A stretch of 58,103 bases of DNA from Alkalihalobacillus deserti (GCF_020734105.1 NZ_JAJAFR010000022.1:1-58103), one strand, 5' to 3'; numbered from the stretch's first letter, positions 17,541-27,080 are shown. Numbers and translations: made by a program. The notes: generated by a model from the sequence alone, not told the origin.

Positions 17541-18430
17541 GTCATAATAACAATTTTGATAAAACAATGGAACGACTGAATCAATACTACGATCAAATGC
17601 CAACACAATCGTCCGCTGCGAACATCATGGGAAATATTAAGAAAAAGAAAAAGCGAAATTGGGCTAGATATTATCAGCGCTGGCAAGTAGCTGCTTTAAT
17701 TGTACTCATGATTGGAATTGGGTATGTGTTAGGAGTCAGTCAACTAGCTAGTCAAAAGGAATCTGCTCATCAAACAGAGTTAAGCGCTGATCGGGGATTG
17801 CCAGAGGAAAGCATGAGTATCGCAGCGATTGAAGAAACCGAGGAGTCAGAAGTTTTCAATGCCGATGATGCAGAGGTTAGAGAAATTCCAAAGGAACTTA
17901 CTGATGATCAGGATTCTATGCCACTTGAAATAACCAATGAAGAAGGTATGCCAGAGGTTATCCAGGTGAAACCGTTTGAGGATGAAATCTTTGGTTTTAC
18001 AACGAGATATGATGAACGTTTGGTAATAGAAGAAGTGGACAATAATGAGGGTAGAGCGATTCAATGGTTTGCTAATTATGGTAATGGAAAAATTGAACCA
18101 ATTGTTTTTGAAATTTTTCAAATTAACAATGAAGGTAGTCATACTGAGCAACTTGACCTATACCGGAAGATGATGAGTGAACATGGATATACGGAGGTCG
18201 AATCGGATAACTACCTAATGTCTATAGGGCTACCTGCTGAAGGAATTGTAGAAATGAAATTTGAAAAAGATGGTTTGAACGCACATGTTGTCCAAGTTGA
18301 ACAAGGTGAGAATATTTATTTCTTTAAGACAAGTTCGTTTGCTAATGACAACCCATTTATTGAGTATTCAGAAGGGTTTGGAAGACATGTTAAAGTTATT
18401 TTTGATGAATTTAGCTGGACATACAACTAA
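17537..18430 (+). CDS. Membrane-anchored anti-sigma factor
   Basis: 297 residues. A basic cytoplasmic N-terminus (about 1-48) should bind the sigma factor. One membrane segment follows (about 50-70: WQVAALIVLMIGIGYVLGVS), then an acidic extracytoplasmic region of about 220 residues (EEESEVFNADDAEVREIP...). No zinc-binding HxxxCxxC motif is seen, so it is not a ZAS-type anti-sigma. The 4-bp overlap with the sigma gene is typical of such pairs. The signal is unknown. The gene ends exactly where the inverted repeat element begins. Confidence 0.85.
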   Translation: MSHNNNFDKTMERLNQYYDQMPTQSSAANIMGNIKKKKKRNWARYYQRWQVAALIVLMIGIGYVLGVSQLASQKESAHQTELSADRGLPEESMSIAAIEETEESEVFNADDAEVREIPKELTDDQDSMPLEITNEEGMPEVIQVKPFEDEIFGFTTRYDERLVIEEVDNNEGRAIQWFANYGNGKIEPIVFEIFQINNEGSHTEQLDLYRKMMSEHGYTEVESDNYLMSIGLPAEGIVEMKFEKDGLNAHVVQVEQGENIYFFKTSSFANDNPFIEYSEGFGRHVKVIFDEFSWTYN

Positions 18431-18873
18431 CAAAGAAAAGAGGCGACTGTAGACATAAGTAGTTCCGATAATGGAGAAAAAGTAAAAGAACCGTATAAAT
18501 ACGAGTGAAATAACAAAACAATTAGCACAAAAGCGCTTGGATTATTATTTTAATCCAAGCTTATATATTTTATTTAAGATACGACTCCGATAAACATTTA
18601 AGTGATTACTATCGTACTCGTACTTTAAGTGTACTTCTTCACTTTTCTATATGTATTTTAACATAAAATGACAATTATCTTTTGAAGTTTATTAACATAG
18701 CAAATAGCATTCCTTTTAACATACCAATTATACATTGACAACAGCTATTGTCATGAATGGATTTATTATGTTATTTGCAAGGCAATTTCATATGTTTAAA
18801 ATAAAATCATTTATATGTTATTTCTCCACCAAAACGGAACTACTTACTTAGACAGTCAGCCTCTTTTCTTTGT
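18429..18873. repeat. MITE-like element with about 50-bp terminal inverted repeats
   Basis: The left arm 18429-18479 and the right arm 18821-18873 are complementary: 16 matching bases from aacaaagaaaagaggc, a 1-nt bulge, gactgt, a few mismatches, then taagtagttccg and tggagaaa. The 340-bp interior has no ORF but holds a 10-bp hairpin (gcttggatta/taatccaagc, 18535-18560). The left arm begins in the anti-sigma stop codon. The whole 518-bp gap before pepF has no other feature. It is probably a non-autonomous mobile element; no clear target duplication is visible. Confidence 0.7.
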
Positions 18874-18948
18874 TCTTTATCTAGATTGTAGTAACATATA
18901 CCATATAAAGGGTTTACATACTAGCGTATCGAAGGGAGTATATATTAG

Positions 18949-20736
18949 ATGAAGGCTTATAAATCAAGAGAAGAAGTCCCGTTAAATGAAAAATGGAATT
19001 TAGCTGATATTTATCCCGACCTATCTGAGTGGGAAAAGGACTTACAATTAGTTGAAGAACGAACAGAAAAATTAAAAGAATTTGATGGGAAGATTACTGA
19101 TGCAAAAACGTTGTATGAGTATTTAACCTTAAGTGAAGAAATCGGTTATACGTATAAAAAGCTTTATGTCTACACGATGTTTCAAGTCGATATTAATACA
19201 AGAGATACAAAGGCCCAATCGTTACAAGAGCGGGCGAAATCGCTTGGGGTAAAGCTTAGTTCAGCCACATCTTTCTTCATGCCTTATTTATTAAGTCTTG
19301 AAGAAAAAACGTTAAAAGCTTATATTAAGGAAATTGATGGTTTAAGTTATTTTGAGGAAGATTTACTTGAATCATTTCGTTATAAAAAGCATGTGCTAAC
19401 AAAAGAAAAGGAAGAAGTTCTTTCTCTGTTAGGAGAATCACTCTCTGCCCCGAGTAATACGTATGGCATGATTAATAACGCTGATATTAAGTTTGGTGAA
19501 GTTACAAATAAAGATGGCAAAAAAGTTGAATTGACGAGGGGAATGTATTCAAAATTAATCGAGGACGATAATCGCGAGGTTCGTAAAGAAGCATACAAAG
19601 CATACTACAAGCCTTATGTTCAGCTTAATAACACAATTGCCTCAACGCTTTCTGCTACTATAAAAAACAACGTTACCTTATCAAAAATGCGTCAATACTC
19701 GTCAGCATTAGAGAAGTCACTTTTTTCAGATATGGTTCCTACTGAAGTATATGAAAATTTGATAAACGCAACAAAAGCGAATATTGAGCCACTGCATCGG
19801 TATACGAAGATTCGCAAAAAAACGTTAGGACTAGAAGAGTTACGCCAGTACGACTTAAATGTCCCCTTAGTAAAAGACGTTAAAGAAGATATATCGTTTG
19901 ACGAAGCATATGATTTGATGTTGAAAAGCCTAGCTCCACTTGGAAAAGAATATGTAGAAGCGTTACGCGACTTTAAAGATAAACGCTATTTTGATGTAAG
20001 AGAAACTCCAGGTAAAAGGTCGGGTGCTTATAACCTTGGACTTTATGGGGTTCATCCGTTTGTCTTATTAAATCATCAGGATGATCTAGATAGTTTATTT
20101 ACACTTGTACATGAATGTGGTCATGCGATGCATTCTTGGTATTCATCTAATCATCAACCACAGATTTCAGCAGGTTATTCGATTTTTGTTGCTGAAGTTG
20201 CTTCAACGGTAAATGAAGTGTTGCTCATTCGTTATTTACTTAAAAATACCGAAGATGAGAAAATGAAAAAGCATCTCCTTAACCATTTTATTGACAGTTT
20301 TAGAGGGACATTATTTACACAAGTCATGTTTTCGGAATTTGAAAAGGTCACACATGAAAAAGCTGAAATTGGTGAGCCATTAAACGCGGAAGTATTAAAT
20401 GACGTTTATGAAAAAATCTTTCAAGAATATAATGGAGATGAGATTGTATTTGACGAAGAAGTCAAATATGGTTGGTCCCGTATTCCTCATTTTTATCGTC
20501 CCTTTTACGTCTACAAGTATGCAACAGGTTATGCTTCTGCTATTCATATTGCAGATCAACTACTTGAAGGGAAGCCGGAGACACTTGAGAATTATTTAAC
20601 GTTTTTAAAGAGTGGGAGTTCGGACTATCCATTAGAACTACTTAAAGCTACGGGTGTTGATTTGACAAAGCCAGAACCAATCCAGAATGCGTTAGCCATA
20701 TTTGGTGACTTAGTTGATGAGTTTTCATCTTTATAA
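18949..20736 (+). CDS. pepF: Oligoendopeptidase F (peptidase family M3B)
   Basis: 595 residues, usual length. The zinc site HECGH (HEXXH) is at about residue 387, preceded by LFTLVHECGHAMHSWYSS and followed by FVAEVASTVNE, which supplies the third zinc ligand. The fold is all-helical and cytoplasmic, with no signal peptide. PepF cleaves peptides of roughly 7-17 residues; in B. subtilis extra PepF inhibits sporulation initiation. aagggag precedes the ATG. It is a single gene with its own terminator. Confidence 0.96.
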   Translation: MKAYKSREEVPLNEKWNLADIYPDLSEWEKDLQLVEERTEKLKEFDGKITDAKTLYEYLTLSEEIGYTYKKLYVYTMFQVDINTRDTKAQSLQERAKSLGVKLSSATSFFMPYLLSLEEKTLKAYIKEIDGLSYFEEDLLESFRYKKHVLTKEKEEVLSLLGESLSAPSNTYGMINNADIKFGEVTNKDGKKVELTRGMYSKLIEDDNREVRKEAYKAYYKPYVQLNNTIASTLSATIKNNVTLSKMRQYSSALEKSLFSDMVPTEVYENLINATKANIEPLHRYTKIRKKTLGLEELRQYDLNVPLVKDVKEDISFDEAYDLMLKSLAPLGKEYVEALRDFKDKRYFDVRETPGKRSGAYNLGLYGVHPFVLLNHQDDLDSLFTLVHECGHAMHSWYSSNHQPQISAGYSIFVAEVASTVNEVLLIRYLLKNTEDEKMKKHLLNHFIDSFRGTLFTQVMFSEFEKVTHEKAEIGEPLNAEVLNDVYEKIFQEYNGDEIVFDEEVKYGWSRIPHFYRPFYVYKYATGYASAIHIADQLLEGKPETLENYLTFLKSGSSDYPLELLKATGVDLTKPEPIQNALAIFGDLVDEFSSL

Positions 20737-20746
20737 AAGTTTCTAT

Positions 20747-20777
20747 AGACCTACATTTTTAATGTGTAGGTCTTTTT
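20747..20777 (+). terminator. Terminator of pepF
   Basis: agacctaca (20747-20755) pairs with tgtaggtct (20764-20772), followed by six T. Confidence 0.92.
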
Positions 20778-20865
20778 TATGTATTTTTTTTGGTTTCAAA
20801 TCGCATCTTAATAAATAGCTGTATCACATTCAAAAGAAAAATTAATGTGGTAGAAGGAGATTGTT

Positions 20866-22131
20866 ATGACTGAGAAGAAGACCAAGGGTTTAGTCATATT
20901 AGCGATAGGATCCATTCCTCTAATTATGACTTTGGGAAATTCAATGCTTATCCCAATATTACCAAAAATGGAAACAGAACTCGGTATTACAGCATTTCAA
21001 GCTAGTTTAACGATAACGATTTTCTCGATAACAGCCGCTATCTCGATCCCGATATTGGGTTATATGTCTGATCGATTTTCGCGAAAATCGATCATCGTGC
21101 CGGCACTGATTGTATATGGTGTTGGGGGTTTATTAGCAGGTGTCGCTGCTGCTTGGTTTAACAATTCTTATATGTGGATTATGGTAGGACGGGCTTTACA
21201 AGGTATAGGAGCAGCAGGAACAACACCGATTGCCATGGCTCTAACAGGAGATTTGTTTAAAGGAGGTTCACAAAGTAAGGTACTCGGGATTGTGGAAGCC
21301 TCAAATGGCTTTGGGAAAGTAATTTCTCCGATTGTCGGTTCGCTTTTGGCGTTGTTAGTTTGGTATGGCCCGTTTTGGGGTTTTCCAGTATTTGTTCTAA
21401 TATCTGTTTTACTTACAGTTTTCTTTGTGAAAGAAAAAAAGAAAAAGAAAGAAGCTCCTCCACTTGGGAAGTATGCGAAAGGATTGCTTTCGGTATTTAA
21501 ACATGAAGGTAGATGGTTGTTCACAGCTTATTTAGCAGGTGCAACGTGTTTATTTACTCTTTTCGGGATTTTGTTTTATTTATCGGATACCCTAGAAACA
21601 GAGTATAATATTGATGGAGTTTTAAAAGGTTCGATCTTAGCCATTCCTTTGTTGTTTATGATGATCACTTCATTTGCAACCGGAAGTAAAATTGGTAAAG
21701 ATTTAAAAAGAATGAAAAAACTAATTGTATTTGGGTTTTTATTAATGACAGCATCGTTTGCAACATTAACCTTTTTTGAGAAACTATGGCCTTTTATTGC
21801 TGTTCTAGTCGTCTCTAGTATTGGGACTGGTTTAGTTCTGCCTTGTTTGAATAGTTTAATTACAGGATCTGTTGGGGCTGCAAGAAGAGGGTTTGTGACA
21901 TCCCTTTATGGCTCTGTTCGATTCTTAGGAGTTGCAGCGGGACCACCTATCTTTGAATCATTAATGAATTGGTCAAGAACAGGGATGTTTTTAGCGACAG
22001 CAGGGTTAACACTTTTAGTTGGGCTCCTTAGTTTTCTTTTGATTCATGTGAAAAATCAAAAAGGATCGAAGGAAGAAGATAGTAGTGAGGCTCATACTTT
22101 ATTTAAAAAACTTCAACTAACGACAGAATAA
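20866..22131 (+). CDS. MFS transporter (drug-efflux type)
   Basis: 421 residues with about twelve membrane segments. The motif A loop [13 protein letters not shown] (between segments 2 and 3) and [19 protein letters not shown] mark the major facilitator superfamily, 12-TMS drug-proton antiporter type, similar to Bacillus YmfD-like exporters. The substrate is unknown. The ribosome site is agaaggaga. It is followed 15 bp later by a small gene likely co-transcribed with it. Confidence 0.9.
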   Translation: MTEKKTKGLVILAIGSIPLIMTLGNSMLIPILPKMETELGITAFQASLTITIFSITAAISIPILGYMSDRFSRKSIIVPALIVYGVGGLLAGVAAAWFNNSYMWIMVGRALQGIGAAGTTPIAMALTGDLFKGGSQSKVLGIVEASNGFGKVISPIVGSLLALLVWYGPFWGFPVFVLISVLLTVFFVKEKKKKKEAPPLGKYAKGLLSVFKHEGRWLFTAYLAGATCLFTLFGILFYLSDTLETEYNIDGVLKGSILAIPLLFMMITSFATGSKIGKDLKRMKKLIVFGFLLMTASFATLTFFEKLWPFIAVLVVSSIGTGLVLPCLNSLITGSVGAARRGFVTSLYGSVRFLGVAAGPPIFESLMNWSRTGMFLATAGLTLLVGLLSFLLIHVKNQKGSKEEDSSEAHTLFKKLQLTTE

Positions 22132-22146
22132 CTAGGAGGAACCAAC

Positions 22147-22443
22147 TTGCAAATTTATTTTTCTCCCGAATTTATAAAAGAAGATTCTCAAGTTTTAAAT
22201 ATCGTAACTGATGATAATAAACCTGTAGGGTATTTGGCTTTTTTAATGGAAAAGGAAAAGAAAAAGATGTATGTATATGGCTTGTTACAAGAAGAAGGAG
22301 TTTGTGAAGATTTTAAAGATTTAGTGAAACCATACTTAGACGGGCTTTCGAAATTAAAGCCAGAACTAGAAGTGTATTCATACTTATCAGTAGGTGGAAA
22401 GAAAGTAGAGCTTGAAGCAGAAAGCAAGAAAAAAGAAGAATAG
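22147..22443 (+). CDS. Hypothetical small acidic/lysine-rich protein
   Basis: 98 residues from a TTG start with a strong taggagg 6-11 nt upstream. It is mixed alpha/beta with a hydrophobic core (VGYLAFLMEK, MYVYGLLQEE) and a charged C-terminus (ELEAESKKKEE). No membrane segment. I do not recognise it; the length and pattern fit a conserved Bacillaceae hypothetical. Probably in one operon with the MFS gene. The next feature downstream is the hairpin over the tctA start, which could end this operon. Confidence 0.65.
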   Translation: MQIYFSPEFIKEDSQVLNIVTDDNKPVGYLAFLMEKEKKKMYVYGLLQEEGVCEDFKDLVKPYLDGLSKLKPELEVYSYLSVGGKKVELEAESKKKEE

Positions 22444-22513
22444 GCAATCTTTTAAATAAATGAGCGACACCACCCCTTGTGTGAACACGCACTTATAGGC
22501 ACTTAGATGAATA

Positions 22514-22557
22514 CCATATCCTAGCTAAAACTTGGGGGGCTAGGATATGGATTTTTT
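22514..22557 (+). promoter_or_regulatory. Hairpin covering the tctA ribosome site and start codon, followed by a T-run
   Basis: ccatatcctagc (22514-22525) pairs perfectly with gctaggatatgg (22539-22550). The loop holds most of the G-rich ribosome site (22534-22539) and the 3' arm holds the ATG at 22547-22549. Six T follow at 22552-22557. The structure could terminate upstream transcription, block tctA translation, or both. Confidence 0.7.
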
Positions 22558-24517
22558 CTTTTTCTGGCAAATATTTGAGATACACCATATACTCGTGCTT
22601 GTGATTGGGTTAGTTCTAGGTATTGTAATTGGTGCGTTACCAGGATTAACGCCGACCATGGGTGTAGCCTTAATGATTCCTTTTACGTTTTCACTAGGAC
22701 CTACTGAAGGTCTAATTTTATTAGGGGGCATTTATTGCGGTAGTGTATTTGGAGGATCGATACCAGCTATTCTATTTAATGTTCCAGGTGCACCAGCAAA
22801 TGTAGCCACGACTTTCGATGGCTATCAAATGACGAGACAAGGTCAATCAAGAAAGGCGTTAGAACTAGCAACGATATCTTCAGTCATTGGAGGACTGTTT
22901 GGTATGTTTTTGTTGCTCTTTTTTGCACCAGTATTTGCAAGTTTCTCATTAAAGTTCGGACCGACTGAGAGCTTTTGGATTGCAATATTCGGGATTACAG
23001 TAATCGCAGCTATATCCGAAGGCTCCGTTTCAAAAAATCTCATCGGTGGATGTTTAGGGATAGCTTTGTCCTTTATTGGAATTAGCACGATTACTGGAAT
23101 GGCTCGTTTTACATTTGGATTTGACAGTTTAGTTGGGGGATTGCATATGGTCGCGGTTCTGATCGGACTATTTGCCTTTCCTCAAGCCCTTAGATTAATT
23201 GAAACGTTACGGGATAAGCATGATGAACGTACTGTTACACATAAAACAACAAAATCAACGATTAGAGAATCATTTGGAGATGTTATAAAACGTCCTAAGG
23301 CAGTGACGTTAGGGAGCGGGATAGGGGCATTTATTGGAATGGTACCAGGCGCAGGGGGGAATATCGCCAGTTTACTAGCCTACAATGAGGTGAAAAGATT
23401 CTCGAAGAACAAGAAACGATTTGGAAAAGGAGAAAAAGATGGCGTTATTGCATCTGAAAGTGCAAATAATGCCATGGTGGGTGGGTCACTGATCCCATTA
23501 CTTACACTTGGCATCCCAGGTTCACCAACAGCAGCTATTTTTTTAGGGGGACTGCTAATCCATGGAATTTGGCCAGGAAATAATCTCTTTGTTGATCATG
23601 CGGGGGTTGCTTATACTTTTTTATATAGTATGATTGCGGCACAAGTCCTGTTGTTATTTGTAGGACTTGCGATGATTAGATATATGACAAAATTAATTCA
23701 TATTCCCGCTTATTTTATGGCGCCAGTTATTTTGTCTTTTTCTATTATTGGAGCCTACACGACTCAAAATAATGTGTTTGATATTTATACCGTTGTGTTA
23801 ATCGGGCTTTTTATGTTTTTTCTCCAGAAATTCGATTTTTCACCTGCTCCTGTTGCGTTAGGTTTTATACTAGGAACGATAGCAGAGCAGGGACTTATGC
23901 AAGGCTTACAACTAGGAGGAGCAAAAGGTTCAGCCCTGTCATATTTTTTTACGGGTAGTTGGAATGTCGTTTTGTATGGATTAGTTGTAATAACGGTTGC
24001 CATCGCCATCATGCAAAACGTGAAAAAGGAAAATGGAAAAAGCATTCAATCGAAAATCAAAGTACATTCATGGAGGGAATTTCTGTCTCTTAGTTCATTG
24101 TGTTGGTTAGGATTTAGTGGAATCGTTTTACTGTGTTTTTACTTGATGTTTGATTTATCTTTTCAACAAAGGCTTTTCCCTCAAATTACGTTCATCTTTT
24201 TATTTGTGCTATCGGTCATTGAATGCATGAAAAGTTGCTTCAGTCAAACAGGAGGATCGACTAAAAAGAGATCGTCTGAATTAGTTTCCTTGATAGGAAT
24301 TATAATGTTTGTCTCTGTCATTAGTTTATTAACGACACTGATTGGATTCTATCTACAAGTGCTAATCCTAATGGTAAGCATACCTTTGTATATTTACTTT
24401 AAAGGTAAGAAAGAAATCTCTATTAAGAAAATTTTAGTTGTTAGTTTATCTTTCACCTGCATTTTGTACGTAATTTTTACTATTTTATTAAGTGTACCGT
24501 TACCTAATTTCTTTTAG
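22547..24517 (+). CDS. Tripartite tricarboxylate transporter permease, TctA-TctB fusion
   Basis: 656 residues against about 500 for TctA alone. Residues 1-500 carry TctA blocks: ALPGLTPTMGVALMIPFTF, GGIYCGSVFGGSIPAILFNV, GAFIGMVPGAGGNIASLLAY and PLLTLGIPGSPTAAIFLGGL. Residues about 510-656 add four membrane segments (WLGFSGIVLLCFYLM, IGIIMFVSVISLLTTLIGFY...) matching the small subunit TctB in size and layout. TTT systems import carboxylates with a periplasmic-type receptor. The receptor gene lies convergent just downstream. Translation starts inside the hairpin described above. Confidence 0.85.
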   Translation: MDFFFFWQIFEIHHILVLVIGLVLGIVIGALPGLTPTMGVALMIPFTFSLGPTEGLILLGGIYCGSVFGGSIPAILFNVPGAPANVATTFDGYQMTRQGQSRKALELATISSVIGGLFGMFLLLFFAPVFASFSLKFGPTESFWIAIFGITVIAAISEGSVSKNLIGGCLGIALSFIGISTITGMARFTFGFDSLVGGLHMVAVLIGLFAFPQALRLIETLRDKHDERTVTHKTTKSTIRESFGDVIKRPKAVTLGSGIGAFIGMVPGAGGNIASLLAYNEVKRFSKNKKRFGKGEKDGVIASESANNAMVGGSLIPLLTLGIPGSPTAAIFLGGLLIHGIWPGNNLFVDHAGVAYTFLYSMIAAQVLLLFVGLAMIRYMTKLIHIPAYFMAPVILSFSIIGAYTTQNNVFDIYTVVLIGLFMFFLQKFDFSPAPVALGFILGTIAEQGLMQGLQLGGAKGSALSYFFTGSWNVVLYGLVVITVAIAIMQNVKKENGKSIQSKIKVHSWREFLSLSSLCWLGFSGIVLLCFYLMFDLSFQQRLFPQITFIFLFVLSVIECMKSCFSQTGGSTKKRSSELVSLIGIIMFVSVISLLTTLIGFYLQVLILMVSIPLYIYFKGKKEISIKKILVVSLSFTCILYVIFTILLSVPLPNFF

Positions 24518-24603
24518 TTGTAAGTATTTACTTTTATAGAGATTGTTCAAAAGGGATGGTTTTGCTCTTATTACAATCTCTAAGAACGTTGCCATCAACC
24601 TTT

Positions 24604-24740
24604 TAGTTCAAAGAAGCACACTCAACAGTATAGAGTGTGCTTCTTTGAGTAAGGGAAGCTTTTACAAAAAACAATACATGAATAAGATAAAAGGTAGTTC
24701 AATCGAAAAATGCTGTCGAGGTGTACTCAACAGCATGAGG
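24604..24740. repeat. Two intergenic hairpins with a shared repeat motif
   Basis: tcaaagaagcacactc (24608-24623) pairs perfectly with gagtgtgcttctttga (24633-24648). A second hairpin pairs atgctgt (24710-24716) with acagcat (24730-24736). The leading tagttcaaagaagc at 24604 is also at 16778, and tagttcaa recurs near 24694. The region lies between convergent tctAB and tctC and may serve as terminators. No gene in 24518-24807 is credible. Confidence 0.6.
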
Positions 24741-24807
24741 TTAGAAGTGATTAAAAGGCGAAGTTAGAACAAGAATTTTTGCATTTAGACGGCTAAACTC
24801 ATTTTTT

Positions 24808-25773
24808 CTAATCAATAACACCGATTGATTCTAATAATTCTTGATAAGTGTCTGTTCTTACATCCAGATCAGCTATGACCTCTTCTCGGTTCATTATGAG
24901 CATGTCAGCCCCAGCCTGTTCCATTTCTGCTAGGAAATCCTCATCCTGTAGTACTTGTATGAACGCTTTCTCTAACTTTTCAATGATTTCAGGCGGGGTT
25001 CCTTTTCTTGCTGCAATCCCACGATCTGTACTCATAATAACTTCTGGATACCCGAGTTCTACAAATGTAGGTATATCTGGAGAAAAGGGGTGACGTTCCT
25101 CGGTTGCAATGGCTATTGGCACGACGTCAGAGCCTAGACGATATATGTCAGATAGATTCCCTGCGACAACATCAGTATGCCCACCTAGAAGTGAAGCAAT
25201 TGCATCAGCAGCACCTTGATATGCAACGTCTTCCAAATCAATATCGGCTGAGTTTTCTAATAATAAAGTGGCTAAATGTTGCCCTACAAACAGTCCCGCA
25301 TTCCCTACCGTTAGACTACCGGGTGATTGTTTTGCTGCAACAATTAAATCATCAAGAGTCTTTATTTCACTATCGCTCCGAACCGCAAAAACGGTTGGAT
25401 CCCCACCCCAATTGACGAGAGGTTCGAAAGTATCAAGTTCGAAACTTGTTTGACCCACTAATGGTTGTGTAATAATATGCGGAAGGTTATAAGCGGCCAA
25501 TGTATATCCATCAGCCTCAACTGTTGAAAACGAATTCCAACCTACTTGACCGCCACCACCAGGCTTGTTTACAATAACAAGTTCTTGGCCTAGATAACTG
25601 CTAGCATACTTAGAAATGATTCTAGCTTGTGTATCTGTGGCTGCTCCAGGAGAAAACGCAACAATCAGCTGAATGCTATTATCTGGAAAGTCATCAGGTG
25701 AAGCTTCATTTGAACAACTTGTTAAAATGAACAAACTAAAACAAAGAAAAAAAGCAATCGATTTTTTTATCAT
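24808..25773 (-). CDS. TctC-type substrate-binding lipoprotein of a TTT transporter
   Basis: Start set at 25773 (MIKKSIAFFLCFSLFILTSC), giving a perfect lipoprotein signal with lipobox LTSC; the frame is open further upstream without reason. 321 residues. The Bug/TctC fold is recognisable by IQLIVAFSPGAATDTQARII, VVNKPGGGGQVGW and a C-terminal LEKAFIQVLQDEDF helix. It should capture a carboxylate at the membrane surface for the TctA-TctB permease. The permease gene is convergent, so the two parts are transcribed from opposite strands, not as an operon. Confidence 0.9.
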   Translation of the reverse strand: MIKKSIAFFLCFSLFILTSCSNEASPDDFPDNSIQLIVAFSPGAATDTQARIISKYASSYLGQELVIVNKPGGGGQVGWNSFSTVEADGYTLAAYNLPHIITQPLVGQTSFELDTFEPLVNWGGDPTVFAVRSDSEIKTLDDLIVAAKQSPGSLTVGNAGLFVGQHLATLLLENSADIDLEDVAYQGAADAIASLLGGHTDVVAGNLSDIYRLGSDVVPIAIATEERHPFSPDIPTFVELGYPEVIMSTDRGIAARKGTPPEIIEKLEKAFIQVLQDEDFLAEMEQAGADMLIMNREEVIADLDVRTDTYQELLESIGVID

Positions 25774-25865
25774 CCTTATCCCAACCCCTTCTGTTACATA
25801 TATAGGAAGAATATGCAAGGAAAGGTTAAATGAGATGTTGTCTACTCGAAAAAACGTAAATGAAT

Positions 25866-26489
25866 TCACTTTTTACGTCTACGTAAACTAAGTGGAGGGA
25901 CTTGAAGAAATTGAGTCCGTAGTCGAAAGATAGCATCAACAATTCGAGTGGAAAGCCATTGGGATAATAAAGCCTGAATGACGATGGGCCAGGCGATAAC
26001 GGAAGCAGTAAATACAAAGATGGATCCGTTTAAAAGAAATAGTGGTTTACCAGGTGAACTATCTTTGACCCTAGCTATAATCAAAGCGAGAACACCCATT
26101 CCTCCATTTGAAACACCTTGTCTAAGTAATATGCCGACACCGGTTCCTAAAATAATGGATCCAATTAATAAGTCGATCCACACATTGTCATACGGCTTGT
26201 ACATCGCGAAATTAAAAAAATGTACACTTAACGAAGTGATCGTAATGCCATACATAGTTCCTATCGCACTGGCATTACCAAGCCATTTAATCGCGGCAAC
26301 CAATAAGGAGAAGTTCACAATCCAAAGAGCAAAACTTAAAGGGATATGAATCCAGTAGTTCAGTAAAACAGCTAAACCCCCTGCGCCACCGGAGGGAATA
26401 GAATGAGGAAATAAAAAAAGAGACATCGCCATTCCTTGGATTAAACCGCCGCATGTAATTAAGATGTAAGTTCTTATAGAATGTGTCAT
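25866..26489 (-). CDS. YitT-family membrane protein (truncated C-terminus)
   Basis: Start at 26489 (MTHSIRTYILITCGG), 6 nt after taggagc; the longer frame lacks a site. 207 residues with five to six membrane segments and the YitT_membrane signatures GGAGGLAVLLNYW, GSIILGTGVGILLRQGVSNGGMG and VLALIIAR. Typical YitT proteins have about 280 residues with a soluble C-terminal DUF2179 domain; here the protein stops after the membrane part with a basic RRRKK tail. Function of the family is unknown. Confidence 0.85.
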   Translation of the reverse strand: MTHSIRTYILITCGGLIQGMAMSLFLFPHSIPSGGAGGLAVLLNYWIHIPLSFALWIVNFSLLVAAIKWLGNASAIGTMYGITITSLSVHFFNFAMYKPYDNVWIDLLIGSIILGTGVGILLRQGVSNGGMGVLALIIARVKDSSPGKPLFLLNGSIFVFTASVIAWPIVIQALLSQWLSTRIVDAIFRLRTQFLQVPPLSLRRRKK

Positions 26490-26626
26490 TTTAGCTCCTA
26501 TAAAATAGATTTTCTCCATGTATGTTAATTACTTATCCTAACTTAATTATATTTACCAAGCCTGTATTTATGTTAAGGCAAAAAAATGTGTACAATTTTT
26601 TTTAGGGAAAATACAAAAGAGCCCAA

Positions 26627-26653
26627 ACGAAAATGTAAACCAGACATAGGATA
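26627..26653 (+). promoter_or_regulatory. Sigma-K-like promoter: AC-N16-CATAGGATA
   Basis: AC at 26627-26628, 16 nt, CATAGGATA at 26645-26653, about 42 bp before the micropeptide ATG. It matches AC-N16/17-CATANNNTA and has exactly the same -10 as the promoter at 7858-7884. Confidence 0.65.
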
Positions 26654-26694
26654 AAAATGTAAGATCAACAGAAACTAAAAGGAGATGATTTTTT

Positions 26695-26802
26695 ATGACA
26701 CATGTAGCAGGATATGGTGGCGGCGGTTTTGCGTTACTAGTAGTTCTATTCATTTTATTAGTAATTATCGGTGCAAGCTGGTCAGGTGGATACGGATACT
26801 AA
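26695..26802 (+). CDS. YjcZ/SscA-family spore micropeptide, 35 aa
   Basis: ATG with aaaggagatg upstream. The product is a glycine-rich head (HVAGYGGGGFALLV), one membrane segment (about 12-27) and the family tail GASWSGGYGY. This is the YjcZ/SscA type of small sporulation protein; SscA in B. subtilis is needed for proper coat assembly and germination. A sigma-K-like promoter and a terminator frame it as a single-gene unit. Confidence 0.88.
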   Translation: MTHVAGYGGGGFALLVVLFILLVIIGASWSGGYGY

Positions 26803-26815
26803 TTAATAAGTTTAA

Positions 26816-26852
26816 AATAGTCGACTCATTATGAGTCGGCTATTTCTTTTTT
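26816..26852 (+). terminator. Terminator of the sscA-like gene
   Basis: aatagtcgactcat (26816-26829) pairs with atgagtcggctatt (26831-26844), one G-T pair, then a T-rich run. Confidence 0.9.
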
Positions 26853-27080
26853 TGTTGAAGAGCATGAATTGGCTTTGCACGTATTAGCTCCATCATTTTT
26901 ATCGATTGTCTAAGTTTGCGTTGCGCACAGCAGATAAAATCACTCGAGAATGTTCCAAATAAACCGCTTGGACAACCTTTATAAAAATCATCTTTTTAGT
27001 CGTAAAAGCTTGTTCTCCTTCATAGACTGTACAGGCAGGTTGGTTGTCCGACTTATTACTCGTTACTGGAGGATGGTTGT

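Noticed and set aside
24543..24767. 74-codon ORF between tctAB and tctC
   Set aside because: It consists of hairpin repeats and has no ribosome site.
26853..27060. Minus-strand protein-like text (KGCPSGLFGTFSSDFICCAQ) before the lysE-like gene
   Set aside because: The frame has a stop just upstream and no usable start; it may be a remnant but no family could be assigned.
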